Shown in pieces: positions 45,978 to 56,400 of a stretch of 64,000 bases of DNA; position 1 is the first letter of the stretch; every line of letters begins with the position of its first letter. The stretch is taken from NCBI GenBank assembly GCA_963810815.1, contig CAWEPB010000007.1:496001-560000 (forward strand), written 5' to 3'. Source of the stretch: CAVQWT01 sp963810815 (GTDB lineage Bacteria; Pseudomonadota; Gammaproteobacteria; Burkholderiales; Casimicrobiaceae). The position numbers were made by a program, and so were the translations under genes. Under the pieces are notes generated by a model that was not told the DNA's origin, ran no database searches, and saw only the letters and a list, made by a program, of their open reading frames with translations.

Positions 45978-48900
45978 ATGAGCGACTTCTTCGACCGTAT
46001 CAGCAAGCTGTCGCCGAAGCGCCTGGCGCTGTTGGCGGTGGAGCTCAATGAGAAACTCGAATCGGCGGGCCAGCGCGCACGCGAGCCGATCGCGGTCGTC
46101 GGTCTTGGCTGCCGATTTCCCGGAGGTGCCGATGACCCGGAGAAGTTCTGGGAGCTATTGAGCGAAGGACGCGACGCGATCGTCGACGTTCCGCCTGATC
46201 GCTGGGATGCAGAGTCCCTGTACGATCCGGACCCCGACGTACCGGGTCGCATATCGGTGCGCAGCGGTGGCTTCCTGCGAAGCGTCGACGGGTTTGATCC
46301 GGAGTTCTTCGGCATCTCGCCGCGCGAAGCACTGACGATGGATCCGCAGCAGCGTCTGCTGTTGGAGGTCAGCTGGGAGGCCTTGGAGAGTGCTGGCATC
46401 GCGCCCGAGAGTCTTTCAGGTTCGCCGACGGGCGTGTACATCGGAATATGCAACAGTGACTATTCGCACCGCGTGCTCGGGCGCGGCAACGACACCATCG
46501 ATGCATATCTCGCCTCAGGCAATGCCTACAGCGTCGCCGCGGGACGCATTGCCTACTGGCTCGGCCTCCAGGGCCCGGCGCTGGCCATCGATACGGCCTG
46601 CTCGTCGTCGCTCGTCGCGCTGCACACTGCGTGTATGAGTTTGCGTGCCGGCAGCATCAGCATGGCGGTCTGCGGTGGCGTCAACGTGATCTGCTCACCC
46701 GAGACGACGATCGCCCTGACCAAGGGCCACATGCTCGCCCCGGACGGTCGGTGCAAATCCTTCGACGCGCGGGCGGACGGATTCGCCCGCGGCGAGGGCT
46801 GCGGCGTGATCGTGCTCAAGCGGCTCGGCGATGCGTTGGCCGCAGGCGATCGCGTCCTGGCCGTGATTCGTGGCAGCGCGTCGAACCAGGACGGTCGCAG
46901 CGGCGGCCTGACCGTGCCGAACGGCCCGGCCCAGGAAGCCGTGATCCGTGCGGCTCTGGCCGACGCAGGCCTGCAGCCGGGGGACGTGGGCTACGTCGAG
47001 GCGCACGGCACGGGAACATCGCTCGGTGATCCGATCGAGGTTCGCGCCCTGGCCGGGGTGTTCGCCCCTGGACGTTCGCGCGAAGCCCCGCTCCTGATCG
47101 GCTCCGTCAAGACCAACATCGGCCACCTCGAATCGGCGGCTGGCATTGCCGGAGTCATCAAGGTCATCCTCGCGCTGCAGCGAGGGCGAATACCTCGACA
47201 CCTGCATTTCACCGACCCGAGCCCGCACATACCGTGGCGCGACTACCCGATCGAGGTGACCGCGGAAGCGCGTTCATGGCCACGGGCGGCGGCGCCACGC
47301 GTCGCGGGAATTAGTTCCTTCGGTTTCAGCGGCACCAACGCGCACGTCGTGATCCAGGAAGCACCGACGGCGCCGCCGGCCGCGGCTGGCACGCAGGACC
47401 TGCCGCTCTGTTGCCTGCCGGTGTCGGCACGCACTGGTCATGCGCTCCGTGAACTCGCGGGACGGTATGCCGACGCGCTTGCCGCCGCGCCAGACCTGTC
47501 GCTCGCCGACGTTGCGCATACCGCCGGCGCCGGTCGCTCCCATTTCGCCGAGCGTGCCGCGATCGTGGCGGGCAGTGCAGACGCGGCGCGCGAAGCGCTG
47601 CGGGCTATCGCGGAGGGGCGAGCCCATGCATCGGTCCACCGTGGTACTGCCTTGCCCGGCAATCCCCCGGAGGTTGTGTTCCTGTTCACCGGCCAGGGCG
47701 CGCAATACCCCGGGATGGCCCGTGCGCTCTACGAGGCGCTGCCGGTGTTTCGCGACGTCATCGATCATTGCGATGCGCTGCTTGGTGCGGATGCAAAGGG
47801 ACGGCGACTCTCGATGGTTCTCTGGCCCAACGATCCCGATTCCGCGGTGATTCACGAAACCGCTTGGACGCAGCCAGCGCTGTTTGCTGTCGAATATGGC
47901 CTGACGCAGGTCTGGCGTTCGTGGGGCATCGAACCGGCGGCCGTCATCGGCCACTCGGTCGGTGAGTACGTGGCGGCCTGCGTGGCCGGCGTCTTCACGC
48001 TGGACGAAGGGCTGCGCCTCATCGCGGAGCGCGGGCGCCTGATGCAGGCACTGCCGCCCGGCGGCTCGATGGCTGCGATCTTCGCACCTGCCGAAGAAGT
48101 GGCAGCGGCGGTGGTACCGCTTCGCGATCGCGTTGCGATCGCCGCATTCAACGCGCCTGACAGTGTCGTGGTGTCGGGGGACTCCCGCGCCGTCGAGGAT
48201 CTGCTCGCGGACTTCGCGCGCCGGAACGTTCAGGGTCACCAGTTGTTCGTTTCCCTTGCGGCTCACTCGCCGCTCGTCGCTCCGGCGCTCGATGCCATGG
48301 AGCGCTGTGCCGCGACGGTGCCGATGCGCGCTCCGCGGATTCCGGTCGCCTGGAACGTGACGGGCGGGTCGCCGCTGCCCGGCGCGGTACCGGATGCTGG
48401 CTACTGGCGCAGGCACCTGCGGGAGCCGGTTCGCTTCGCCGAAGGGCTCGCCACGCTGTATCACGATGGCTTCCGGACGTTTCTGGAGGTTGGCCCGCAT
48501 CCGACGCTGACAGCCCTCGCGCAACGCTCGTTGCCAGAGAAGGACACGCATTTCCTCACTTCGCTTCGGCGCGGCAAGGACGACTGGCGCGAACTGATGA
48601 CGAGCCTCGCGCGACTTTATGCAGGTGGCGCAGACGTCGAATGGCAGGGCGACGACCGACCGTGTCGGCGCCGGCGTGTCTCGCTGCCGACGTACCCGTT
48701 CGAGCGCCGCTCGTTCTGGATCGCGACACCGGGTCTCGGAAAAGCACGCGCGGCAATGCGGGCGAAGCCGGCGAACCCGCTGTTACCCGTACGTCTGCCG
48801 ACGGCCACGCCGATATTCGAGACGCTGCTGGTGCCCGATGCGCCGGCATACCTCAGCGAGCACCGGGTCAACGGCGCCACTCTGGTCGCTGGCCCGGTGC

Positions 48901-51900
48901 TGCTCGAGATGGCGCAGCAATGTGTGCGCGAATGGCGTGGTACCACGTCGCCTTGCGTCGGGGAATTCCTGATTCAGAGCCCGCTGGTGCTGCCACAGGA
49001 AGGACGTCGGGTGCAGGTCCAGCTGGACGAGGTGTCGACGGGCGATGCTGGCTTCACTATCTTCAGCGCTTCGGCCGACGGTACTGGTGGGTGGACCACG
49101 CATGCGAAGGGTCGTCTCTGTGGCATGAGCGATCGCTCGGCGTTGACCGCGGCGCCGACGGACGGCGCCACCGATACAGGCGCCTGGGAGGCCATCGATG
49201 GCGGGAGCCATTACGAGCGGCTTGCCCGGCTCGGCATCGATCTCGGCGCCGGGTTCCGCAGCCTGAAGTCCGCGCGACGGCGCGATGGTGAGGCGATCGT
49301 AGAACTCGCGCTGCCCGGGCAGTGGCGCGACGAGCCGGTTGCCTGCGCGCATCCGGTACTGCTCGATGGTGCGTTGCAGGCGGTCGGCCTTGCCGTGCCC
49401 GACTCCACCGACGGCGCCGCAATTTACCTCCTCAGCGGCATTGAGCGACTGGAGCTGCGGCAGCGATTGCCGGCGGAATTGACCTGTCGAGTGCGGCTGC
49501 GCGAGTCCGCCTCACCACAGCCCGCTGAGTGGCGCGCGGATGTCGCGTTGAGTGCGGTGGATGGCGCCGATCTGGGCTCGCTGAGCGGGGTCTGTCTTCG
49601 ACGCGCCTCGGGCGAGGCGCTGGCGCGGATTGCGACATCGCAACGGGCCACGGATGCCGCGGAACTGCATTACACGGTCAAGTGGCAGGCTACCACCGCG
49701 TGCTCGTCCGTCGCCGGTCAGCTGTCGCCGCCGAGCGCAATTGCACAGCCGCTGCGTGACACCTTCGCCGCGCTCGCAACTACGCATGGCATGTCGGTCT
49801 ACGGGCCGCTGCTTGCAGAGCTCGATCGACTCAGCGCACGCCACGTCGCCACCGCGCTGCGGCAGCTAAGCTTCGACCCGCGAACCGGCCGGCTCTTCAC
49901 GCCGCATTCCGAAGCCGCGCGGCTCGGGGTGGTGCCACGGCACGCGCGCCTCTTCACCCGCCTGCTCGACATGCTCGCCGGCGATGGGGTCCTGATCCGG
50001 AGAGGCGAACAGTTCGAGATCGTCGCACCGCTGCCGGAGTACACGACGGAGGACCCATATCCGGCACTGATCAGGCGATTCTCTCCGGTGGACGGCGAGC
50101 TGCTGACGCTACAGCGCTGCGGGCCCCAGTTGGCACAGGTGCTCAGCGGGCGGCAGGATCCGATGCAGCTCCTGTTTCCCGGGGGCTCAATGGCCGAGGC
50201 GCGCAAGCTCTATGTGGAATCGCCATTCGCGCGCACCTACAACGGCGCGCTGGCGTCGGCGATCTCGGCCGCGATTGCGACGCTGCCGCCATCGGGCCGG
50301 CTCCGCGTCCTGGAGATCGGCGCCGGGACCGGCGGCACGACAACCTACGTGCTGCCGATGTTGCCCGCGGGAGGGTGCGAGTACACGTTCACCGACGTGT
50401 CGCCGCTGTTCCTGGAGCGGGCGGCCGAGCAGTTCCGTGACTACCCATTCATGCGCCGCGGCCTGCTCGACATCGAGCGCGATCCGGCGACACAGGGCTT
50501 CCCGGCCGGTCATTACGACATCGTCATCGCCGCCAACGTGCTGCACGCGACCGCCGACCTGCGCGCGACCCTGCGCAACGCCGCGAGCCTGCTGGCGCGT
50601 GACGGCCAGTTGCTGCTGCTCGAGGGGGTGGCACCGCAGCGCTGGGTCGATCTCACATTCGGCCTGACGGAGGGCTGGTGGCGCTTTTCCGACGCGTCGT
50701 TGCGACCCGAGTATCCGCTGATTAGTCGGGACGCATGGATCGGGTTGCTGCACGAACTCGGCTTCAGCGATGTCGCGCCGATCCCCGTGGCGGATGGCGC
50801 AGACGACTGGTTGAACCAGCAGGTCCTCCTGGTGGCGCGCGCGCCGGCACGGCACCGAGTGCTGACGATCGTCGGCGATCCCGACGGGTTGGGCGCGACG
50901 CTCGCGCGCCACCTCGCCGCGCGCGGCGACGCGGCTACATGCCTGCCGGACGTGCGTTCCGCAGTTCCGCCGACCGGCGACGTGATATATCTCGGTGCGA
51001 TCGATCTCGCCTCGGCGCCACCCGACGATCCGGCGACTCTGCGATCGAGCCACGAGCTCGCGGCTGCGGCGCCGCTGGATCTGCTGGCGCAACTTGCGCG
51101 ACGCGACGGACCGGGGCGCGCGTGGCTCATCACGCGCGGGGTCCACCCGCTGGGCGACGCGACGTCAGCGGGCGCGGCATTCCAGGCGCCGCTGCTGGGC
51201 ATCGGTCGCGTCTTCGCGCTGGAGCATCCGGACCGGTGGGGCGGGCTCGTCGATCTCCCTGCGGTGGCGCCATTCGAGGAGCTCGTCGGGGGCCTACTTG
51301 CCGCCGTCGACGGTTCCGATGTCGAAGATCAACTCGCACTTCGCGACGGACAATGGATGGTTCCGCGGCTGGTCCGGCAGCCCCCGCCCGCGCGCCCCCC
51401 GATCGAGTTCCGCAGCGATGCGACGTACCTGATCACCGGCGGATTTGGCGGTCTCGGTGTGGCGGTTGCGCGCTGGATGATCGAACGCGGGGCGCGGCAT
51501 CTGGCGCTGCTGGGTCGCAACGCGCCGAAAGACACTGAACTGCAACGAGAGCTCGAGGCTCTCGGCGCGAAAGTGTTCCCGTTGGTTGGCGACGTCGCGG
51601 ATGAGGCTTCGATAGCTGCGGTGCTGGCGCAGATCGCGGGGCAGGGCCCGGCGGTGCGCGGCATCATGCACGCTGCCGCAGACTTCAGCAGCGCGCCGAT
51701 CCGCGAACTCGGCGCTGCGCAGATTGAAAGCGTGCTTCGCCCGAAGATCGACGGCACGGTCATCCTCGAGCGAGTGATGCGCGGACAGCCGCTCGATTTC
51801 CTCGTCCTGTTTTCGTCGACGACGGGACTGCTTGGTGCCTCCGGCCTTGCGCACTACGCGGCAGCCAATGCATACCTCGATGCCTTCGCCGCGGCGATGA

Positions 51901-52613
51901 ACTCGCCGGAGCGGCGCGTGCTGTCAGTGAATTGGGGCACCTGGGAGATCATGCGCCTCGCATCGACCGAGACTCGGGGCTCCTATCGCGCGAGCGGACT
52001 GGAGCCTATGCCGGTCTCGGATGCACTGGACGCACTCGGCAGGTTGATGGCTGGAGGCGAGGCGCAGGCCGTGGTCGCGCGCATCGACTGGAGCATTCTC
52101 AAGCCACTGCACGAGTTGCGGCGCGCGCGGCCGCTGCTCGAGGGTCTCGAGGCGAGCACTGGTGTCGCGCAGCAAAAGGACGGGGCCGGCGCCACCTCAC
52201 TGCAGGAAGCACTCGCAGGACTGTCCGCAGCGGATCGTCGCGATCGCATTTTGCGGTTCGTGTCTGTGGAGGTGGCCGGCGTTCTCGGTCGCGATCCGGC
52301 GGATCCGGTGCCGCCATCGGTGGGTCTCTTCGACCTGGGTATGGACTCGCTGATGTCGGTGGAACTTCGCCGCCGCCTCGAACGTGGAGCGGGTCGCTCA
52401 CTGCCGTCGACGCTGACCTTCAACTACCCGAACGTCGACGCCTTGACCGGGTATCTCGAAGCGGAGTTCGCCGCCGCCGCAGCGCCGGAGACGCCGATTG
52501 CCGATGTCGCGACAGGGAATTCCTCCGGCGTGAATTCATCATCGGATCTCTCGACCCTGACCGACGGGGAACTCGAGGCGCGCTTGGTTGCGCGACTCGG
52601 GGCGATTCAGTGA
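45978..52613 (+). CDS. Type I PKS module 6: KS-AT-DH-cMT-KR-ACP
   Basis: An intact 2211-residue module. ATG 45978 follows the previous stop by one base. The N-terminal helix is DRISKLSPKRLALLAVELNE. KS: DTACSSSL (Cys208), EAHGTGT, KTNIGHLESAAG. AT: GHSVGEYVAACVAG (Ser660), with SLAAHSPLVAP where malonyl enzymes have HAFH. DH: SEHRVNGATLVAG (His962) keeps HxxxG but lacks the following Pro; HPVLLDGALQ keeps the Asp. cMT: VLEIGAGTGGTTTYVL (50310) and AANVLHATADL. There is no ER. KR: GGFGGLGVAVA, HAAADFSSAPI (no LDD) and LAHYAAANAY with the Tyr. ACP: GMDSLMSVELR (52340). Predicted outcome: an alpha-methyl enoyl unit, or an alpha-methyl hydroxy unit if the DH is weak. Tail: LTDGELEARLVARL. Immediately followed by an exporter gene. 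Confidence 0.96.
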   Translation: MSDFFDRISKLSPKRLALLAVELNEKLESAGQRAREPIAVVGLGCRFPGGADDPEKFWELLSEGRDAIVDVPPDRWDAESLYDPDPDVPGRISVRSGGFLRSVDGFDPEFFGISPREALTMDPQQRLLLEVSWEALESAGIAPESLSGSPTGVYIGICNSDYSHRVLGRGNDTIDAYLASGNAYSVAAGRIAYWLGLQGPALAIDTACSSSLVALHTACMSLRAGSISMAVCGGVNVICSPETTIALTKGHMLAPDGRCKSFDARADGFARGEGCGVIVLKRLGDALAAGDRVLAVIRGSASNQDGRSGGLTVPNGPAQEAVIRAALADAGLQPGDVGYVEAHGTGTSLGDPIEVRALAGVFAPGRSREAPLLIGSVKTNIGHLESAAGIAGVIKVILALQRGRIPRHLHFTDPSPHIPWRDYPIEVTAEARSWPRAAAPRVAGISSFGFSGTNAHVVIQEAPTAPPAAAGTQDLPLCCLPVSARTGHALRELAGRYADALAAAPDLSLADVAHTAGAGRSHFAERAAIVAGSADAAREALRAIAEGRAHASVHRGTALPGNPPEVVFLFTGQGAQYPGMARALYEALPVFRDVIDHCDALLGADAKGRRLSMVLWPNDPDSAVIHETAWTQPALFAVEYGLTQVWRSWGIEPAAVIGHSVGEYVAACVAGVFTLDEGLRLIAERGRLMQALPPGGSMAAIFAPAEEVAAAVVPLRDRVAIAAFNAPDSVVVSGDSRAVEDLLADFARRNVQGHQLFVSLAAHSPLVAPALDAMERCAATVPMRAPRIPVAWNVTGGSPLPGAVPDAGYWRRHLREPVRFAEGLATLYHDGFRTFLEVGPHPTLTALAQRSLPEKDTHFLTSLRRGKDDWRELMTSLARLYAGGADVEWQGDDRPCRRRRVSLPTYPFERRSFWIATPGLGKARAAMRAKPANPLLPVRLPTATPIFETLLVPDAPAYLSEHRVNGATLVAGPVLLEMAQQCVREWRGTTSPCVGEFLIQSPLVLPQEGRRVQVQLDEVSTGDAGFTIFSASADGTGGWTTHAKGRLCGMSDRSALTAAPTDGATDTGAWEAIDGGSHYERLARLGIDLGAGFRSLKSARRRDGEAIVELALPGQWRDEPVACAHPVLLDGALQAVGLAVPDSTDGAAIYLLSGIERLELRQRLPAELTCRVRLRESASPQPAEWRADVALSAVDGADLGSLSGVCLRRASGEALARIATSQRATDAAELHYTVKWQATTACSSVAGQLSPPSAIAQPLRDTFAALATTHGMSVYGPLLAELDRLSARHVATALRQLSFDPRTGRLFTPHSEAARLGVVPRHARLFTRLLDMLAGDGVLIRRGEQFEIVAPLPEYTTEDPYPALIRRFSPVDGELLTLQRCGPQLAQVLSGRQDPMQLLFPGGSMAEARKLYVESPFARTYNGALASAISAAIATLPPSGRLRVLEIGAGTGGTTTYVLPMLPAGGCEYTFTDVSPLFLERAAEQFRDYPFMRRGLLDIERDPATQGFPAGHYDIVIAANVLHATADLRATLRNAASLLARDGQLLLLEGVAPQRWVDLTFGLTEGWWRFSDASLRPEYPLISRDAWIGLLHELGFSDVAPIPVADGADDWLNQQVLLVARAPARHRVLTIVGDPDGLGATLARHLAARGDAATCLPDVRSAVPPTGDVIYLGAIDLASAPPDDPATLRSSHELAAAAPLDLLAQLARRDGPGRAWLITRGVHPLGDATSAGAAFQAPLLGIGRVFALEHPDRWGGLVDLPAVAPFEELVGGLLAAVDGSDVEDQLALRDGQWMVPRLVRQPPPARPPIEFRSDATYLITGGFGGLGVAVARWMIERGARHLALLGRNAPKDTELQRELEALGAKVFPLVGDVADEASIAAVLAQIAGQGPAVRGIMHAAADFSSAPIRELGAAQIESVLRPKIDGTVILERVMRGQPLDFLVLFSSTTGLLGASGLAHYAAANAYLDAFAAAMNSPERRVLSVNWGTWEIMRLASTETRGSYRASGLEPMPVSDALDALGRLMAGGEAQAVVARIDWSILKPLHELRRARPLLEGLEASTGVAQQKDGAGATSLQEALAGLSAADRRDRILRFVSVEVAGVLGRDPADPVPPSVGLFDLGMDSLMSVELRRRLERGAGRSLPSTLTFNYPNVDALTGYLEAEFAAAAAPETPIADVATGNSSGVNSSSDLSTLTDGELEARLVARLGAIQ

Positions 52614-52630
52614 CGTCCGGAAGGCACGGC

Positions 52631-53491
52631 ATGATTCTGATGGCCCTCGCCGTGACTCTCTGGGCGGCGCTCGAGGCGTTGGCCGCCACGATGGTTCGGC
52701 GGTATTCGCCGTACCAGGTGGTTTGGACCCGATACGCGGTGCATCTTGGATTCATGATCGCCGTGTGGGGGTGGCGCGAGCCGGCAAAGCTCTGGCGAAC
52801 GAGGCGACCGGTGTTTCAGATAGCACGCTCGTTCCTGATGCTCGGAATGCCGGTATCCTATGTTCTCGCGCGTCGCCTCGGAGTTCACTCGAGCGAGCTG
52901 ATGTCGATCTTCTGGCTGTCCCCGCTCCTCATCATCGTGATTGCAGCCGCTCTGCTGAAGGAGCATGTCAGCGCAGCTCAATGGCTGGCGGCGGCGCTTG
53001 GGTTCGCCGGCGTCGTGTTCATGCTCGAGCCAGGAGCGCTACCGGCGTGGCCGCTGTGGCTGGCGCCGTTCATGATGGGGTTGACCTTTGCGGCATACGT
53101 CGCCATGACGCGCTCACTGCGCAGCGAGACGACATGCGCCAACCTTTTCTACACTGCGTTGGGTGTCTTTGTTCTGTTGTCGCCATTCATGCCCGGAGTC
53201 TGGGTCAAGCCGACGCTGAGTGATCTGGCGATACTGATTGCGGTGGGGCTCATCGGCTGGGTTGGCCTTTTCGTCCTGGACCGGATGGCCGCAGTGGCGC
53301 CGGTGTCGGTGTCCGCGCAATTTGCATTTGTGCAAGTCCCCATCGCACTGGGAACAAACTGGTTGGTGCATGGCGACAGGCCCGATCCATTTGAGACCGC
53401 AGGGATCGTCCTAATCGGGGCCACGGCGGCGTATGCCTGGGCGCTTCAGCGCAAGGCAGACCGTGGGGATATCGGTGAACGAACGGCGTAA
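52631..53491 (+). CDS. EamA/DMT-superfamily transporter
   Basis: A 286-residue inner-membrane protein with about ten hydrophobic segments in two EamA-type halves, beginning MILMALAVTLWAALEALAAT and including SELMSIFWLSPLLIIVIAAA, WLAAALGFAGVVFMLEPG and FVQVPIALGTNWLVHGDRPD. ATG 52631 has GGAAGG about 7 bases upstream. GTG 52610, overlapping the PKS stop in the same GTGA style as its neighbours, would add seven residues and is a real alternative. Its 3' end overlaps the next PKS start by 17 bases, so it is fully embedded in the operon. Family members export small metabolites and amino acids. Export of the product or an intermediate is an inference from position. Confidence 0.92.
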   Translation: MILMALAVTLWAALEALAATMVRRYSPYQVVWTRYAVHLGFMIAVWGWREPAKLWRTRRPVFQIARSFLMLGMPVSYVLARRLGVHSSELMSIFWLSPLLIIVIAAALLKEHVSAAQWLAAALGFAGVVFMLEPGALPAWPLWLAPFMMGLTFAAYVAMTRSLRSETTCANLFYTALGVFVLLSPFMPGVWVKPTLSDLAILIAVGLIGWVGLFVLDRMAAVAPVSVSAQFAFVQVPIALGTNWLVHGDRPDPFETAGIVLIGATAAYAWALQRKADRGDIGERTA

Positions 53492-56400
53492 CCTCCTGCA
53501 GGAATCGCTGGCGGCCATCGAGCGGTTGCAGGGGAACCTCGAGGCGAGCGAGCGTGCGAAGCACGTGCCGATTGCCATCGTGGGTGCCGGCTGCAGGTAT
53601 CCGGGTGGCGTCGAAACCCCCGAGGCCCTTTGGGAGCTGGTCCGGGACGGTGTCGACACCGTAGCCGAAGTTCCGCGCGATCGCTGGGACGTCGATGCCT
53701 ATTACGACCCCGATCCCTCGGCGCCTGGCAAGATGCTGACGCGCAAGGGCGGCTTCCTGAAGCAGGTCGATCGCTTCGACGCGCAGTTCTTCGGAATCTC
53801 CCCGCGCGAGGCGGCCATGCTCGATCCGCAGCAGCGGCTGCTGCTCGAAACGGCTTGGGAGGCTCTCGAATGCGCCGGCATCGCACCGGACCGGCTCGGC
53901 GGCAGCGCAACCGGGGTGTTCGTCGGCATCACGACCGGCGACTACGGCCAGATGATGCGCGGCGGCGAGCAGACCGACGTCTATTCGGCGACCGGCAGTG
54001 CGCTCAACGCGGCGGCGGGCCGAATTGCCTTCACACTCGGACTGCAGGGGCCATGCATGTCGGTCGATACGGCGTGCTCGTCGTCGCTCGTCGCGCTGCA
54101 CCTCGCGTGCCAGAGTCTGCGGACCGGGGAGAGTGAACTCGCGCTGGCTGGGGGCGTCAACGTCGTTCTCTCGCCCGATGCGATGGTGCTGTTCTCCAAG
54201 TGGGGCATGATGGCCCCCGACGGCAAGTGCAAGACGTTCGATGCCGCAGCCGACGGCTTCGTGCGGGGCGAGGGCTGCGCGGTCGTCGCCCTGAAGCGAC
54301 TTCCCGATGCGCTGGCGGCTGGGGATCCCATCCTTGCCGTGATCCGTGGCACGGCGGTGAACTCGGACGGCCGCAGCAGCGGCCTGACGGTTCCAAACGG
54401 CCCGGCGCAGCAGGCGGTCATCCGCACGGCGCTGAAGAGCGCGGAACTTGCGCCAGCGGATATCGACTACGTCGAGGCGCACGGCACCGGTACCCAGCTC
54501 GGTGATCCCATCGAAATCGAGGCGCTCGGCCGCGTGATGCGTGAGGGGCGCCCCGCGGATCGGCCGCTGCTGATTGGCTCGATCAAGACCAACATCGGTC
54601 ATGCCGAAGCGGCCTCGGGGATCGCGGGGCTGCTCAAGACCGTCATGGCGATGCGCCACGAAGCAATTCCGCCACATCTGCATTTCAGCACGCCGAACCC
54701 CGGCATCCCCTGGGCCGACCTGCCGCTGCGCGTGCCGACGCAGGCCGAGGCATGGCCGCGGAGCGAGCGCGTCCGCCGGGCAGGCGTCAGCTCGTTCGGC
54801 TTCAGCGGCACCAACGCTCACGTGGTACTCGAGGAGGCGCCGCTGCGATCACCTGCAGCCCCTCCGGTTCAGGCCGCCGGTCCGCGCCTGGTGCCACTTT
54901 CGGCGCGCGGCGAGGTCGCCCTTCGCGAACTTGCCGCCCGACACGCAGCGTTCATTGCCCAGCACCCCGACGAGCCGCTCGATGGCATCGCCGCGACACT
55001 CCAAACCGGGCGCGCACACCTTACGCACCGCTTGGCAGTGCTCGCCGACTCGAGCATCGACCTCGGCACAAGGCTCGAGAGCTTCGCAGCCGGTCGGGAG
55101 GTCGCCGAACTGTTCGAGGGCGCGCTGCGCCCCGGTGAACAGCCCCGCATCGCGTTCCTGTTCACGGGCCAAGGCGCACAGTACGTTGACATGGGTCGTG
55201 GACTCTACGAGAGCGAACCGGTGTTCCGGGCGGCGATCGATCGGGCCGCGAAGAAACTTGAACCGCTTCTCGAGCGACCGCTGCTCGAGGTGCTGTTCCC
55301 GCCAGAGGGGGTGGACTCGCCGATCGGTCAGACCGCTTACACCCAGCCCGCGCTGTTCGCACTCGAGTTCGCGCTCGCAGAGCTTTGGCGTTCGTGGGGA
55401 ATCACCCCGTCGATCGTGACGGGCCACAGCGTCGGCGAATACGTAGCCGCCTGTGTCGCCGGCGTCTTTAGCTTCGAGGATGGGTTGGCGCTTGTTGCCG
55501 AGCGCGCGCGGCTGATGCAGGCGTTGCCTCCGGGTGGCGCGATGGCTGCGGTGTTTGCGACCGAAGGAGCCGTAAAGGAACGAATCGCACGCGAGCCGGG
55601 TTCAGTGGCGATCGCGGCCATCAATGGTCCCGAGGAGACGGTGATCTCCGGCGATGCCACGGCAGTGGCGATGCTGCTCGACGAGTTCGCCGCCCGCGAC
55701 ATCAAGGGCAAGGCGCTCGACGTCTCCCACGCATTCCACTCTCCTCGTCTCGATCCGATGCTCGACGCCCTCGAGCAGAGCGCTAATCTTGTGGCGCACG
55801 CATTGCCGCGCATCACGCTTCTTTCGAACCTCACCGGCAAGCCATTCCCCGCTGGCACTAGACCCGATGGTCGCTACTGGCGGGAGCACGCGCGGAACGC
55901 GGTACGGTTCGCCGACTGTGTTGCGAGCCTGCGCGCCGCCGGTGCCACGGTGCTGGTCGAGATCGGCCCTCATCCGACCTTGCTCGCGCTTTGTGCACGA
56001 GCCGCGCCCGACGCGAATTGGAAGACCTGTGTGTCGCTGCGTCGCGGGCGCAACGAACGTCGTGAGATGCTCACGACACTGGGTGCGCTGTATTCGGTCG
56101 GCGCACCGGTCCGTTGGGAGGCCATAGGTTCGGGTGGGCCCGCAGGGCGCGTCTCCCTGCCCGTGTACCCCTTTCAGCGGCAGAGGCATTGGATCGCTCC
56201 GATGGCCACCAGGCGAGGCGTCGGCCGCACGGACCGGCATCCGCTGCTTGGTGAGCGCCAGACCATGCCCGGTGCCGCCGTGCACTTCTCGACTGAAGTC
56301 TCGCTCGAGGACATTCCGTTTCTCGCGGACCATCGGGTCCTCGGTAGCGTGCTCATGCCGGGCGCGGCGTTCATGGAGATGGCACTGGCAGCGGGCCGCC

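Noticed and set aside
43457..46453. A 998-codon open frame on the minus strand across PKS5/PKS6
   Set aside because: It is antisense to two clear PKS proteins, spans their junction and has no family motif. Long antisense frames are expected where GC at third positions is high.
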